A DNA stretch of 64,000 nt from Paenibacillus solani. Lineage in GTDB: Bacteria; Bacillota; Bacilli; Paenibacillales; Paenibacillaceae. The translations under genes were made by a program, and so were the position numbers. The stretch lies in contig NZ_LIUT01000001.1 in the NCBI RefSeq assembly GCF_001277345.1, positions 2,164,173 to 2,228,172 on the forward strand. Reading direction: 5' to 3'. This document shows, one piece after another, positions 43,157 through 53,652 of this stretch; within the stretch, counting starts at the first letter, position 1, and each line of letters opens with the position of its first letter. A model generated the notes under the pieces. It saw only the letters and a program-made list of their open reading frames with translations, had not been told where the DNA came from and made no database searches.

Positions 43157-46100
43157 TCAAGAAAGCTTGCTTGAGTCAAGCACAGCACTGATTTTTTTCT
43201 TAGCTCCGTCTTCGACTAAGGCGTGAATGATCGCCGTATAATCCTCCGCCAGCGCCCAGGCGGTCTCTTCGCGGAAAAGGCTTGTCGCATATTCCAACGT
43301 AAAGCCGATCTTGCCGTCCCGCTCTGCCGCTTCAAGCGTCAAATCAAATTTGCTGACGCCCGGATCAAACTCCTTGGGGTCGAATTCAATGCCGCCCGAA
43401 CGGTAAGCGACGCGGTCGATATTTTGCAAAATAAACATCGTATCGAACAGCGGATTGCGACTGCGGTCCTGTTCGATTCCGAGCTTTTGCATCAAATCTT
43501 CGAACGGATAACTTTGATGCTCCAGCGCCCGCAGTACATCCTCGTGCAGCTCAGACAAATAATCGCCAATGGTCCGGTATGATTCCGGGAAGCTGCGAAT
43601 CGCGACTGTATTGATGAACATTCCGATCAGCCCTTCCAGCTGAGAATGATTGCGGCCCGCTACTGGCGTGCCGATAATGATATCCTCCTCACCACTCCAT
43701 TTGCTCAGCAGTATTGAATAAACCCCGAGCAGAACCGTATACAACGTCGTGCCACGCTCGCGTGCAAAGGCTTTGACCTTAAGTGTCAGCTCCTCGTCCA
43801 GTCTGAAGTTGATCAGACTACCCTCGAAGCTTTGCAGCTCCGGCCTTGGTAAGGCCGTCTTGAGCGTAAGCGTCGGAAGTTCTCCTTCAAACGCCTCCAG
43901 CCAGTAGCGCTCATGCTCTTTATAGATCTCGCTGCCGACTTGTTCCTCTTGCCATACCGTGTAATCCCGATATTGGATACTCAGCTCGGGAAGCTCGCCA
44001 CCGCCGTACAAAGTGGTCAGTTCCTGCAGCAGGACACTGACGGAGACGCCGTCGGTAATAATATGATGAAGATCCAGCAGAAGTAGGTGGCGTTCCTCGC
44101 CAAGCGGAATCAATCCGGCGCGGAAGAGCGGGAGGCTGCCGAGATCAAACGGGCGGATAAATCGCTTCATTAACCCACTGATGCCGCTGAATAATCCTTC
44201 GTCTCCGCCTTTTGAGAGCAGCTTGCCCGCCGCCATTCTCAGCCTGGCACCATGCTCCAGCGTAAACACCGGCTCCGCATGTACGCACTGGCGGAACTCG
44301 TCTTCCTCTTGATGGAACGTCGTTCTGAGCGATTCATGACGGCGTATCATCTCAAGGATAGCTTCCTCCAACCGCTCTATATCGAGCTTGCCTTGCATAT
44401 GCACGGCGAACGGTACATGGTACATCGTTGCCTCGCCCGAGATCAATCCCATCATATATTGGCGGCGCTGTGCCCTAGACATCGGGTAATGCTCGCGCTC
44501 CGGCTGTTTCGGAATGCTCGTGACCGCCATAGTTCCATTAGTGTCCAGATGGGCAGCCAAGCCCTCAAGTGTGGGATTCATAAAAATATCGCGCAGCGGC
44601 ATTTGGATGCCAAAGCGTTCTGCAATGCGGCTGACCATGCCCGCGGCCTTTAGGGAATGACCGCCAAGCTCGAAAAAGCTGTCCTTAGCGCTAATTGAAT
44701 CTGTACCGAGCAGCTCTTTCCAAATCTCGGCCAGCTTGCGCTCTGTATCTGTTGACAACGGAACAAGTTCGCGTATACCCGTGTCGGCCAGTTCCGGCTT
44801 CGGCAGCGCTCTTCTGTCGATTTTTCCCGTTGGCGTAAGCGGAATCGCATCCAAGATGACCATGAAGGACGGAACCATATAAGAAGGCAGCTTGCCTCCA
44901 AGATATTCGCGCAGCTGCGCGGTCAATTGGCCGGATGGCGCGGCGCCGTCTTGCTCTGCATCCTCTGTCGCGGCGTTCGGCATTACGACATACGCGCATA
45001 GCGCATATTCGCCATCCTCTTCCTGAAACGCGGTGACAACCGTTTCCTTCACCTGCTCATGACGAAGCAGCTGCTGCTCAATTTCACCGATCTCAATCCG
45101 GTGGCCTCTGATTTTCACCTGAAAATCGCGGCGTCCCGCATAGGCAAACTCCCCATTTTCAAGCCTGCGTCCAAGGTCGCCTGTGCGATACATCCGCTCG
45201 CCCGGTGCATACGGATTGGGCACATAAGCGACATCCCATTCAGGATGGCTCAGATACCCTCGCCCGACGCCCGGCCCGCCGATGCATATTTCGCCCGTCA
45301 CGCCTGTCGGCTGCAGCTTCAATCCTTCGTCAAGCACCATCATGACGGAACCCTCGATCGGTGTTCCAATCGAAATGTCCTCGCCTTCGGTCACTTCCCG
45401 GATGGAGGTCCACACCGTCGTCTCCGTCGGACCGTACAAATTAAACAATCTGGCTCCGGTAGCGGCGCGCAGCCTGCCGAGCACATCGGCCGTCAGCGGT
45501 TCTGCCCCGATCATCAATATGCGAAGCTTTTGCAAACCGTCCGTTTCGCCTTGCTGATTCATCCACCATTTAAAGCGCGATGGCGTAATTTGCAGTACAT
45601 CGACGTTATGCGTATCGATCAGGCCTTGCAGCAGGGCAGCGTCGCCTCGTTCCTCTTCGCTCGCGAGTACAATCCGCATGCCCTGCGTGAGCGGAAGCAG
45701 ATTTTCAACGACAAAAATATCAAAGGATACTGATGCCATCGCCAGGATGCCTAGGCCTTTCCCAAACGGAATTCGGCTTCGGAAGCCGCTGATGAAATGC
45801 GCCAGCCCGCGGTGCTCAATCATCACCCCTTTGGGACGCCCGGTCGAGCCCGACGTATACAGCACATACGCCAAATGGTCAGGCTTATGGACACACTCCG
45901 GATTGCCTCTGTCCGCCGCATACAGCTCTGGATCGTCCAGATACCACTCGGCAACGGCTCGCGTTACAACTCCTGCATATGCCTTCTCCGTCAGCAGTAG
46001 CGCTTCACCGCAATCCTCAAGCATCCAGTCGATCCTCTCTTTCGGGTAAGCGGGATCAATAGCGACATATGCCCCTCCGGCTTTCAGAATACCCAAAATG

Positions 46101-49100
46101 GCAACTAGCAGCAGTGGGCTGCGGGACGCCATCAGCGCGACAATACGCTCAGGCCCTACACCCTTCGCTCGCAAGGAATGGGCAAGCCGATTCGCACGTT
46201 CGTTCAACTCAGCGTACGTTACCGTCTCCGCGCCGAATTGAATCGCTGCCGCATCCGGCGTGCGTGCCGCCTGGCGCTCCACTTCCTGGACAAACCCTGT
46301 CCATTCCACTGTTGTTTGCACGGAAGCCGCCACCGCGTCTCCTTGCCGTTGAGTCATGCCTTTCTCAGCTCGAAATTCCATCCTGTCTTCGCTCCCCTCT
46401 CTGCTCGCAGCCTGTACCGGCATGCTTCCTCCGGCCAACAGAGCCAGCAATTGGTCCCGCTCGCTTTCACTCATCAGCTCAAGCTCGCCGATCGTGCGAT
46501 CCTGTGATTTGCACATCTCCCGCACGAGTACGGTATAGCTCTCCGCCATGCGGCGCGCGGTTTCCTCTTGAAATAAATCCGTTGCGTATTCCAGTTGAAG
46601 CTCGATTATCTCTTGCCGCTCCACCGCTTCCAAAGTCAGGTCGAACTTGCTTGTTCCCGTCTCGAACGGTATCTCGTCAAAGACTAAACCGCCTGCTTCC
46701 ATTCCCGCCTGGTCCATATTTTGCAAGACAAACATGACATCAAACAATGGATTACGGCTTCTATCCCTGTCTGCCTTCAGCCCTTCGACCAGCTCCTCGA
46801 AAGGGTATGTCTGGCGCGAAAGTGCATCTACAACATGGTTATGCAGCTCCGCCATATAGGTTTGTACCGTCTTGTCTCTCTCCGGCCTCGTTCTCAGCGC
46901 CAGTGTATTGACGAACATGCCGATCATTCCATGTGTATCGGCATGATCTCTGCCGGCGGCGGGTGTACCCACAATCACTTCGGCCTGTCCGCTGTATTTG
47001 GCCAACATAGCGGCAAAAGCTCCCAGCAGCACCGTATACAGCGTTGTTTTCGCTTCCCTCGTCAGTTTTCGCGCAGCGGCTGTTGTCTGCGCGTCCAGCT
47101 GGAATGATATTCGCCGGCCCTTATAGCTCGGCAGAGATGGCCGCGGCCAATCTGTCGGCAGCTCCAGCACAGGAAGCTTGCCTTCGAAGATATCCATCCA
47201 GTACCGCTCATGCTCAGCATAAGCAGCATTTGCAAACCCGGCTTCCTGCCACACCGCATAATCGCTGTATTGCACACGCAGCTCCGGCAGCGATTGTCCG
47301 GCATACAGCTGTGACAGCTCATTCACCAGCAAGCTGGAGGATACTCCGTCCGTAATAATGTGATGAACATCCAGCAGCAGCAGATGATTTTCCTCATTCA
47401 CCCGCAGAAGCCCCGCCCGCAGTAATGGCAGCTTGTCCAGATGAAACGGGTGCTGGAAGACTTCCATTAGCCTTGTTACTTCGGTAGCGTCCATTGTTGC
47501 TTCCGGTACCACTTCATCGCCTGTCAACACTGCAAGGTCCAGTACGTCCAGCTTGAACGAATACGGTGGATGAATCACTTGGCTGAATTCTTCATTTGTC
47601 ATATGGAAGGTCGTCCGCAAGCTTTCGTGGCGGCCGATCAGTGCCGTAAACGCGTGTTCCAGTCTCGCCACATCCAGCCTGCCCTGTAGGCGGAGCGCAA
47701 ACGGAACATGATACATGGTGGCGTCTCCGGCCAGCATCTGCATCATATATTGGCGATGCTGGGCGTGCGACATCGGATACCACTCGCGGCGCTCTGCCTT
47801 CGGGATCGGTTCGGCCGTCGCTGTGGCGCCGTCCCGCTCCTTCAGCGAGGCAGCCAATTCCGCAATGGAGGGAAGCTCGAATATAACGCTGAGCGGAACC
47901 ATGGCCCCCGTCATCTGCTGCAGCTTGCCAGCCAGTACGGCAGCTTTCAAGGAGTGGCCGCCAAGCTCAAAAAAGTCATCGTGAATGCCGATTGGCCCGG
48001 CCGTATTACCCAGTACTTCCTCCCAAACAACGGCGACACGCTGTTCCATCTCATCACGCGGCAGCTCCGGCTGTCCCCGCTCCCGAAAATCGAATGCCGG
48101 CTCCGGCAAGGCGCGCCGGTCCACTTTCCCGTTCGGCGTTAGCGGTATCGAATCAATTGCTGTGATATAGGCGGGAATCATCGCCTCCGGCAGCTTGTCT
48201 TTCAGCTTTCTTCGCCATTCTCGCGAAGGGAGTTTATCCGAAGTAACCACGTACGCGCACAGCTCCTTATCGCCGCTTGCCTGCTCGCGGACGACCACAA
48301 CCACATCCTCCACGTCCGGAAGGGACATCAGTTGTGATTGAATCTCGTTCATTTCAATCCGCACGCCTCTGATTTTGACCTGTTGGTCGGCCCGTTCCAC
48401 ATACATCACGTTGCCGTCCGGCAGCCATTTTGCAATATCGCCAGTACGATACATGAAGCGGCCCTCATGGTACAGATGCGGTAAGAAACGCTCAGCTGTC
48501 ATATCCGGCTTGTTCACATAACCGTCGGCAAGTCCGCTGCCGGCAATATATAACTCTCCGACTGAACCGATAGGGGCAAGCTGACCGCCATAGCCGAATA
48601 TATAAATTTCGACATTATGCATCGGCCCGCCAATCGGCACATAGCCGCCACGATAAGCGCCCGGCTTATAAACGTACATATTGGAGCAAACCGTCGCCTC
48701 CGTCGGGCCGTAGCCGTTCATAATCCGGATCTCAGGATTAAGCTTCGTATACAGCTCTAGCGTTTCATCTTGGATCGGCTCTACCCCTACGAGCATTTTG
48801 TCGAGCGTTATCTCGGAAACCGATTGCTCCAGCAGCCGAGCAACCTCTTTCAGCAAGGACGGCGGCAAATAAGCAAATGTAATTCGCTCTTCCGTAATCA
48901 CTTCGGCAATTCGCCGCGGATCAAGCAATTTCGGTTCCGGGTAAAGCACTGTGCAAGCGCCGAACATAAGCGGCATAAACAGTTCTGCTACGCTGACGTC
49001 AAAAGAAATATTGGTGAGACTGAGGCAGCGGTCTCCCTGGCCGTATTGCCCCTCAAAAAATGTCCTGAGCGAGTGTCCGAAATTGTAGAAACTGGTGTGC

Positions 49101-52100
49101 GGCACAATGACGCCCTTCGGCTGACCCGTAGAACCCGAGGTATAGATGATATACATTGGATCGGTTGCATCCTGCGGTAATGGGACAAAGGCATCCTCTC
49201 CACCGGCAAACAGTGCCTTATCCGCAATATCCAGCACCTCCAAGGAGGCAGGCAAGACGTCCGCTGCTCCGCAACGCGCGCCGTCCGTAAATACCAGCTC
49301 CGCACCGCTATCCTGGAGCATATAGCGGATGCGCTCCTCGGGATAATGCGGATCTACAGGCATATAAGCGCCTCCCGCTTTCATAACGGCGAGCATAGCG
49401 GTCAGCATAGGGATGGAGCGTTCTGCCATGATGCCGACTACGCTGCCGCGTCCTACACCTTTGGTGCACAAAGTTCGCGCCAGCGCATCGGTGCGGCGAT
49501 CCAGCTCTATGTAGGTCATGGATTCACCGCCGCAAGATATGGCCGGCAGATCAGGAACGGCCGCCGCCTGTTCCTTGAAGCAATCGTGCAGACAGTGAGG
49601 CGGCGGAAAGTCCGCTTCGCGTCTCCCCAGTGCGAGTATGTGCCGGCGCTCCTCCTCTGTCAGCATTTCCGCTTCGCCGAGCGTGACTTTTGGACGGAGT
49701 GTGACGCTGCGCAGCAGCTGCACATAATGCTTCATGAACCGCTCGGCTGTCGCCCGGTGAAACAAATCGGCATTATATTCCACGACAAGCCGCAGTTCCG
49801 CGCCAATCTCCACCGCCTGAATCATCAAATCGTATTTAGCCGTGCCATGCTCAAAGCGCTCATGGCGATATGACAATCCCTCTGACGAAGCGTTTGGAAT
49901 ACCCAGATTTTGCATGATGAACATCGTGTCAAACAGCGGACTCCGGCTGGCGTCCCTTCTGTCGATCCACTGTGCGATTTCCTCAAATGGATAATCGGCG
50001 TGAGCGTAAGCCCCAGTCGTTATCTCTTTTACTTCGGACAAAAAGGTTCTAAATGGCTTGTCCGTGCACGGATATGCGCGCAGCGCCAGCGTGCCTGTGA
50101 ACATGCCTGCGATTGCTTCAAGCTCGCGCCTGTTCCGTCCCGCAATCGGTGTGCCGACGGCAATGTCCTCGGCCCCTGTATAGTGGGCGAGGAAAGTGTA
50201 ATATACCGACAACAGTACGTTAAACAGAGTCGTGTCCGACTCAGCCGCTAAGCTGCGCACTGCCGTCAACAAACCCGCCTCAACGTACACATCGAACGTT
50301 TCGCCGCGACTGCCTTTGACGGAAGGTCGCGGGGCATCGGTCGGGAGCGTAAGCAGCGGCCAGTCTCCCCGGCATTGCTCGCGCCAATATCGTTCGGCAT
50401 CTCCGGATTGCGGCCTTCTCTCCTGCCATACCGCATAATCCTTATATTGCAGCGTCAGCGGCGGCAACGAACCGCCCTGATATAAAGTCATCATATCGGA
50501 TAGGAGAATGCCCGCAGACATGCCATCAGATGCAATATGATGCATATCAAGAAACAGAACATTCCGCTCCGGCCCTATCGTGAGCAAGGCTGCGCGGAGC
50601 AGCGGAGCTGTATCAAGCAGGAAAGGCCGAAATAAGCTTTGCAGCACGCTGTCCACTTCCGTCTCATCGACTTCCATGCGTACCAAGCGAAAAGGAATAG
50701 CCTCGTGAATACGCTGCCTGATCTCTCCGTCGATGACGTGAAAGGTGGTGCGAAGTGTCTCATGACGTTCCACGATGGCTTGCAGGACAGCCTCCAGTCG
50801 GTCTGCATTAATAGCCCCATCCAAGTGCAGCAATTCGGGCAAATTGTAGCTTCGATCATCCGGGATCGCCTGCTGCTGCAAGTACATACGTTTTTGCGGC
50901 GATGATACCGGATAATGATCTTGCGGGGCCGCTTTTGGAATTGGCTCCAGCTTTTCACCGGACAAAGAGCTTGAAGCTCCTGAACCCTCATTCACGCTGG
51001 TCGCCGCTTGACTGTCATGAGCGCCAGCTGCCGCTTGGCCCGTCAAAAGACCGTCTTGCTCGCTGTCCACCCCTAATACGCCATTAAGATCACCTGCAGC
51101 ACGCTTGTCACCAGCACCGTCAGCCATTTTCCCGTCATGGTTACCGACAATCGCTTGCCCGCGATGCCCCCCGTCAACGGATTGCTCGTCAGCACTGACA
51201 CCCATTTCCCTGTCAAGAGTACCTGCTGGAGCTTGTCCTTCACGTCCGCCGTTCATCGCTGGTCTGTCATGATTGACGTTCGCCACGTGTTCGCTGGTTC
51301 CAATATCAGCACCTTGTCCATCGTGCTGGGCGGTCGTTTCTTGCGCTGTCACCGCGCTGCTCTCCTTGACCCGTCGCTCAATCAGCGCTGTAAATGAAGG
51401 CAGATCAGCATGGCTCAGCAAATCGGCCGCTTGAATGCGAACGCCTGCAAGCTCGCTGAGCCGGTTTACAATTTTGAGCGCGATAATGGAATCTCCGCCC
51501 AGCTCATAAAAACCGACATCCGCGGTCAATTGGTCATAACCTAGCAGCTCTCCCCAGACATCTGCTACACGCTGCTCCCATTCCAGGCCGGAAGGCTCCC
51601 CAGTTAACGCAACGCTGCGGCGGCGCTGACTGTTCACCCCGCCGCCTCGCTCCAGCTCGGTCTGCCACCTGGCGAAGGTTTCGTTCATTTCCTGCTGGAG
51701 CTCCTCTGGGATATCTTCACCAAGGGTGTATCCACTCCAGGCTGCAAATGGCGTATGAAGTACCGATCCAGCGCTCCCCTCTTCCACCCAGCAATGGAGA
51801 GAATCGAAGGGATATGTAGGAAGCGACAATCGCTTTCGGCGCTGCCCTAAGTAGATTGCCTTCCAGTCGATTTCGTATCCGCCCACGTAACATTGACCCA
51901 GCTCCAACGCTTCCAATTCCCGCCCGTTAGAAACGGTCTGCTGCCGTATATTACTGGCCGTAGCTGAATCAGCCGTTCCAAAGAGGACGTTCGGCTGCGT
52001 AAGGCCGGTAAGACCGCTTGCAGCCGCGGCTTGCAAGGTCTGAGCTAATTCTTCCCAGCTGCTTACCACAATCGCCAGTCGATACCGATGGTCTCCCCGG

Positions 52101-53638
52101 CCCACGGCCAAGGTGTAGCAAAGGTCGGCCAGATTACAGCTCGCATCGTCCCGATGCTGCATAGCACAATTCCGCATCAGCAGAACGAGCTGCTCCAGTG
52201 CGGTCATGCTGTGGGCGGATAAGCAGAACAACTCCACCCTGTCTGAATGATCCGAAGGTACCGGGGCAGGAGCCTCCTCCAGCACAACATGGCAATTGGT
52301 CCCGCTCATGCCGAACGCGCTTACGCCACATCTTCTTATTTCGCCGTCCGTCTCCCAAGGTGTCAATTCATCATTGACATAAACGGGCGATTCTACAAAC
52401 GAAATATTGCGGTTCGGAGAGCGGTAATGCAGCGTGGGCGGAAGCTGCTTGTGGACAAGCGACAGGATCGCCTTGAGCAGCCCTGCAATGCCGGCGGCAT
52501 GGTCGAGATGGCCGATGTTTGTTTTCAAAGAACCGATAGCACAAAATTGTCGTTTATCGGTATATCTTCTGAAAGCGCGCGTCAGTCCATCGATTTCGAT
52601 CGGATCGCCCAGCGAGGTCCCTGTACCGTGCGCCTCCATATACGTCACCGTTTCAGGATCAATATCCGCATCCTGCCAGGCGCGTGCAATGACGTCTTCC
52701 TGTGCGAGGGCGTTTGGGGCGGTGATGCCAACCGAGCTGCCGTCCTGATTCATCGCGCTGCCTTTGATGACGGCATAAATAGGGTCGCCGTCCTCCTGTG
52801 CACGGGAGAGCGGCTTCAAGAGCAGCGCAACTACACCATCGCCGATGCCCGTGCCGTCCGCCGAGGCGTCGAACGTTCTGGCCCGGTTGTCGCTTGACTC
52901 GATGCCAAGACGTATGCCGGTATCCAGCGGTAGCACATTAATTTTGACGCTGCCGGCAATCGCCGCCTCGCATTCGCCGCTCCGGATCGATTGGCATGCC
53001 AGATGGACCGCAACCAGGGAGGAGGAACAAGCTGTGTCCACGCTGATCGCCGGTCCACGTAAATTAAGCAGATATGAAATTCGGCTTGGAATGATGGAGC
53101 TCAGATTGCCGGGCGCTGCCATGGACAAGGCGTCCGGGTTCAGCGTTTCGATAATTCGCTTGTAATCATGAAGCGAATCGCCGTTATAACCGATAAAGAC
53201 GCCGGTGCGCGAACCATTCAGTGCATCTCCACCGTATCCCGCATTCTCAAGCGCGCCCCAGGCGGTCTGCAGGAACAGACGCTGAGCCGGACTCATCAGT
53301 GATGCTTCCTTGGGCGAAAGTCGGAAAAATGAATAGTCAAAACTTGAGATATCCTCGATATACGCGCCGTCAAAAAAGGAAATAGAACCGTATTGAGCCT
53401 TCATGCGGCGCAAATACGGCTTTAATTCCTCTTTACGCGAATCCGGAAACTCGCCTACCAGGTCCTTGCCACTTCGTAGAAGCTCCCAGAAGGCTTCGTG
53501 TGATTCCGCGCGCGGCAGCTTGGCGGATATTCCGACAATAGCAATATCCTTGAGGGAAACTTTGGAGATGGAGCCCCCGCTCGGGCGCTTCCGCGTGGAT
53601 GTGTCCTTTTTGGTGTCCAGCAAATCCAGTTGAAACAT
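43157..53638 (-). CDS. Hybrid PKS-NRPS: KS-ACP-C-A-PCP-C-A-PCP-C
   Basis: 3493 aa, GGAGGGAAGG before the ATG. KS (residues ~32-455): DTACSSSL with Cys ~202, EAHGTGT His ~337, IGHLDHAAG His ~376. No AT or KR; a trans-AT-type post-KS linker ending LSLPTYPF. ACP ~670-745 (ELGGDSI). Low-complexity linker ~765-900. C1 with HHIASDG ~1033; A1 ~1380-1870 (TSGSTG ~1503, code read as DVAYVVGVCK, no match I can name); PCP1 ~1893 (LGGHSLKA). C2 HHIITDG ~2096; A2 ~2440-2960 (code DIVQMGLVWK, close to glycine DILQLGLIWK); PCP2 ~2991. C3 HHIITDG ~3193, then stop. No E, MT or TE domain. The chain therefore gains a beta-keto malonate unit, an unassigned residue and Gly, and then meets a final C domain. Confidence 0.95.
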   Translation of the reverse strand: MFQLDLLDTKKDTSTRKRPSGGSISKVSLKDIAIVGISAKLPRAESHEAFWELLRSGKDLVGEFPDSRKEELKPYLRRMKAQYGSISFFDGAYIEDISSFDYSFFRLSPKEASLMSPAQRLFLQTAWGALENAGYGGDALNGSRTGVFIGYNGDSLHDYKRIIETLNPDALSMAAPGNLSSIIPSRISYLLNLRGPAISVDTACSSSLVAVHLACQSIRSGECEAAIAGSVKINVLPLDTGIRLGIESSDNRARTFDASADGTGIGDGVVALLLKPLSRAQEDGDPIYAVIKGSAMNQDGSSVGITAPNALAQEDVIARAWQDADIDPETVTYMEAHGTGTSLGDPIEIDGLTRAFRRYTDKRQFCAIGSLKTNIGHLDHAAGIAGLLKAILSLVHKQLPPTLHYRSPNRNISFVESPVYVNDELTPWETDGEIRRCGVSAFGMSGTNCHVVLEEAPAPVPSDHSDRVELFCLSAHSMTALEQLVLLMRNCAMQHRDDASCNLADLCYTLAVGRGDHRYRLAIVVSSWEELAQTLQAAAASGLTGLTQPNVLFGTADSATASNIRQQTVSNGRELEALELGQCYVGGYEIDWKAIYLGQRRKRLSLPTYPFDSLHCWVEEGSAGSVLHTPFAAWSGYTLGEDIPEELQQEMNETFARWQTELERGGGVNSQRRRSVALTGEPSGLEWEQRVADVWGELLGYDQLTADVGFYELGGDSIIALKIVNRLSELAGVRIQAADLLSHADLPSFTALIERRVKESSAVTAQETTAQHDGQGADIGTSEHVANVNHDRPAMNGGREGQAPAGTLDREMGVSADEQSVDGGHRGQAIVGNHDGKMADGAGDKRAAGDLNGVLGVDSEQDGLLTGQAAAGAHDSQAATSVNEGSGASSSLSGEKLEPIPKAAPQDHYPVSSPQKRMYLQQQAIPDDRSYNLPELLHLDGAINADRLEAVLQAIVERHETLRTTFHVIDGEIRQRIHEAIPFRLVRMEVDETEVDSVLQSLFRPFLLDTAPLLRAALLTIGPERNVLFLDMHHIASDGMSAGILLSDMMTLYQGGSLPPLTLQYKDYAVWQERRPQSGDAERYWREQCRGDWPLLTLPTDAPRPSVKGSRGETFDVYVEAGLLTAVRSLAAESDTTLFNVLLSVYYTFLAHYTGAEDIAVGTPIAGRNRRELEAIAGMFTGTLALRAYPCTDKPFRTFLSEVKEITTGAYAHADYPFEEIAQWIDRRDASRSPLFDTMFIMQNLGIPNASSEGLSYRHERFEHGTAKYDLMIQAVEIGAELRLVVEYNADLFHRATAERFMKHYVQLLRSVTLRPKVTLGEAEMLTEEERRHILALGRREADFPPPHCLHDCFKEQAAAVPDLPAISCGGESMTYIELDRRTDALARTLCTKGVGRGSVVGIMAERSIPMLTAMLAVMKAGGAYMPVDPHYPEERIRYMLQDSGAELVFTDGARCGAADVLPASLEVLDIADKALFAGGEDAFVPLPQDATDPMYIIYTSGSTGQPKGVIVPHTSFYNFGHSLRTFFEGQYGQGDRCLSLTNISFDVSVAELFMPLMFGACTVLYPEPKLLDPRRIAEVITEERITFAYLPPSLLKEVARLLEQSVSEITLDKMLVGVEPIQDETLELYTKLNPEIRIMNGYGPTEATVCSNMYVYKPGAYRGGYVPIGGPMHNVEIYIFGYGGQLAPIGSVGELYIAGSGLADGYVNKPDMTAERFLPHLYHEGRFMYRTGDIAKWLPDGNVMYVERADQQVKIRGVRIEMNEIQSQLMSLPDVEDVVVVVREQASGDKELCAYVVTSDKLPSREWRRKLKDKLPEAMIPAYITAIDSIPLTPNGKVDRRALPEPAFDFRERGQPELPRDEMEQRVAVVWEEVLGNTAGPIGIHDDFFELGGHSLKAAVLAGKLQQMTGAMVPLSVIFELPSIAELAASLKERDGATATAEPIPKAERREWYPMSHAQHRQYMMQMLAGDATMYHVPFALRLQGRLDVARLEHAFTALIGRHESLRTTFHMTNEEFSQVIHPPYSFKLDVLDLAVLTGDEVVPEATMDATEVTRLMEVFQHPFHLDKLPLLRAGLLRVNEENHLLLLDVHHIITDGVSSSLLVNELSQLYAGQSLPELRVQYSDYAVWQEAGFANAAYAEHERYWMDIFEGKLPVLELPTDWPRPSLPSYKGRRISFQLDAQTTAAARKLTREAKTTLYTVLLGAFAAMLAKYSGQAEVIVGTPAAGRDHADTHGMIGMFVNTLALRTRPERDKTVQTYMAELHNHVVDALSRQTYPFEELVEGLKADRDRSRNPLFDVMFVLQNMDQAGMEAGGLVFDEIPFETGTSKFDLTLEAVERQEIIELQLEYATDLFQEETARRMAESYTVLVREMCKSQDRTIGELELMSESERDQLLALLAGGSMPVQAASREGSEDRMEFRAEKGMTQRQGDAVAASVQTTVEWTGFVQEVERQAARTPDAAAIQFGAETVTYAELNERANRLAHSLRAKGVGPERIVALMASRSPLLLVAILGILKAGGAYVAIDPAYPKERIDWMLEDCGEALLLTEKAYAGVVTRAVAEWYLDDPELYAADRGNPECVHKPDHLAYVLYTSGSTGRPKGVMIEHRGLAHFISGFRSRIPFGKGLGILAMASVSFDIFVVENLLPLTQGMRIVLASEEERGDAALLQGLIDTHNVDVLQITPSRFKWWMNQQGETDGLQKLRILMIGAEPLTADVLGRLRAATGARLFNLYGPTETTVWTSIREVTEGEDISIGTPIEGSVMMVLDEGLKLQPTGVTGEICIGGPGVGRGYLSHPEWDVAYVPNPYAPGERMYRTGDLGRRLENGEFAYAGRRDFQVKIRGHRIEIGEIEQQLLRHEQVKETVVTAFQEEDGEYALCAYVVMPNAATEDAEQDGAAPSGQLTAQLREYLGGKLPSYMVPSFMVILDAIPLTPTGKIDRRALPKPELADTGIRELVPLSTDTERKLAEIWKELLGTDSISAKDSFFELGGHSLKAAGMVSRIAERFGIQMPLRDIFMNPTLEGLAAHLDTNGTMAVTSIPKQPEREHYPMSRAQRRQYMMGLISGEATMYHVPFAVHMQGKLDIERLEEAILEMIRRHESLRTTFHQEEDEFRQCVHAEPVFTLEHGARLRMAAGKLLSKGGDEGLFSGISGLMKRFIRPFDLGSLPLFRAGLIPLGEERHLLLLDLHHIITDGVSVSVLLQELTTLYGGGELPELSIQYRDYTVWQEEQVGSEIYKEHERYWLEAFEGELPTLTLKTALPRPELQSFEGSLINFRLDEELTLKVKAFARERGTTLYTVLLGVYSILLSKWSGEEDIIIGTPVAGRNHSQLEGLIGMFINTVAIRSFPESYRTIGDYLSELHEDVLRALEHQSYPFEDLMQKLGIEQDRSRNPLFDTMFILQNIDRVAYRSGGIEFDPKEFDPGVSKFDLTLEAAERDGKIGFTLEYATSLFREETAWALAEDYTAIIHALVEDGAKKKISAVLDSSKLS
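50945..51345. repeat. Degenerate ~60-bp tandem repeats coding for the ACP-C linker
   Basis: Inside the hybrid synthetase, four or five diverged units of about 53-76 bases, recognisable by GTCAYG...CTTG cores near 51012, 51079, 51132, 51208 and 51267. They encode Gly/Ala/Asp-rich repeats (GQAPAGTLDRE, GQAIVGNHDG, GQAAAGAHDS). This is a flexible spacer of ~135 residues, far longer than ordinary NRPS linkers. Confidence 0.65.
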
Positions 53639-53652
53639 GGCGTCCTTCCCTC

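Noticed and set aside
45059..45733. Long plus-strand ORF within the NRPS (and many like it between 38 and 64 kb)
   Set aside because: It is a shadow of the GC-rich NRPS gene on the other strand; it has no motif, no ribosome binding site and no neighbours in the same direction.
50945..51345. CRISPR-like array
   Set aside because: The repeats are diverged, of unequal length and in frame with an uninterrupted protein; there are no spacers.
43157..53638. Integrated AT or KR hidden between KS and ACP
   Set aside because: The ~200 residues there contain no GHSxG or Rossmann motif and match the flanking linker of trans-AT KS modules.
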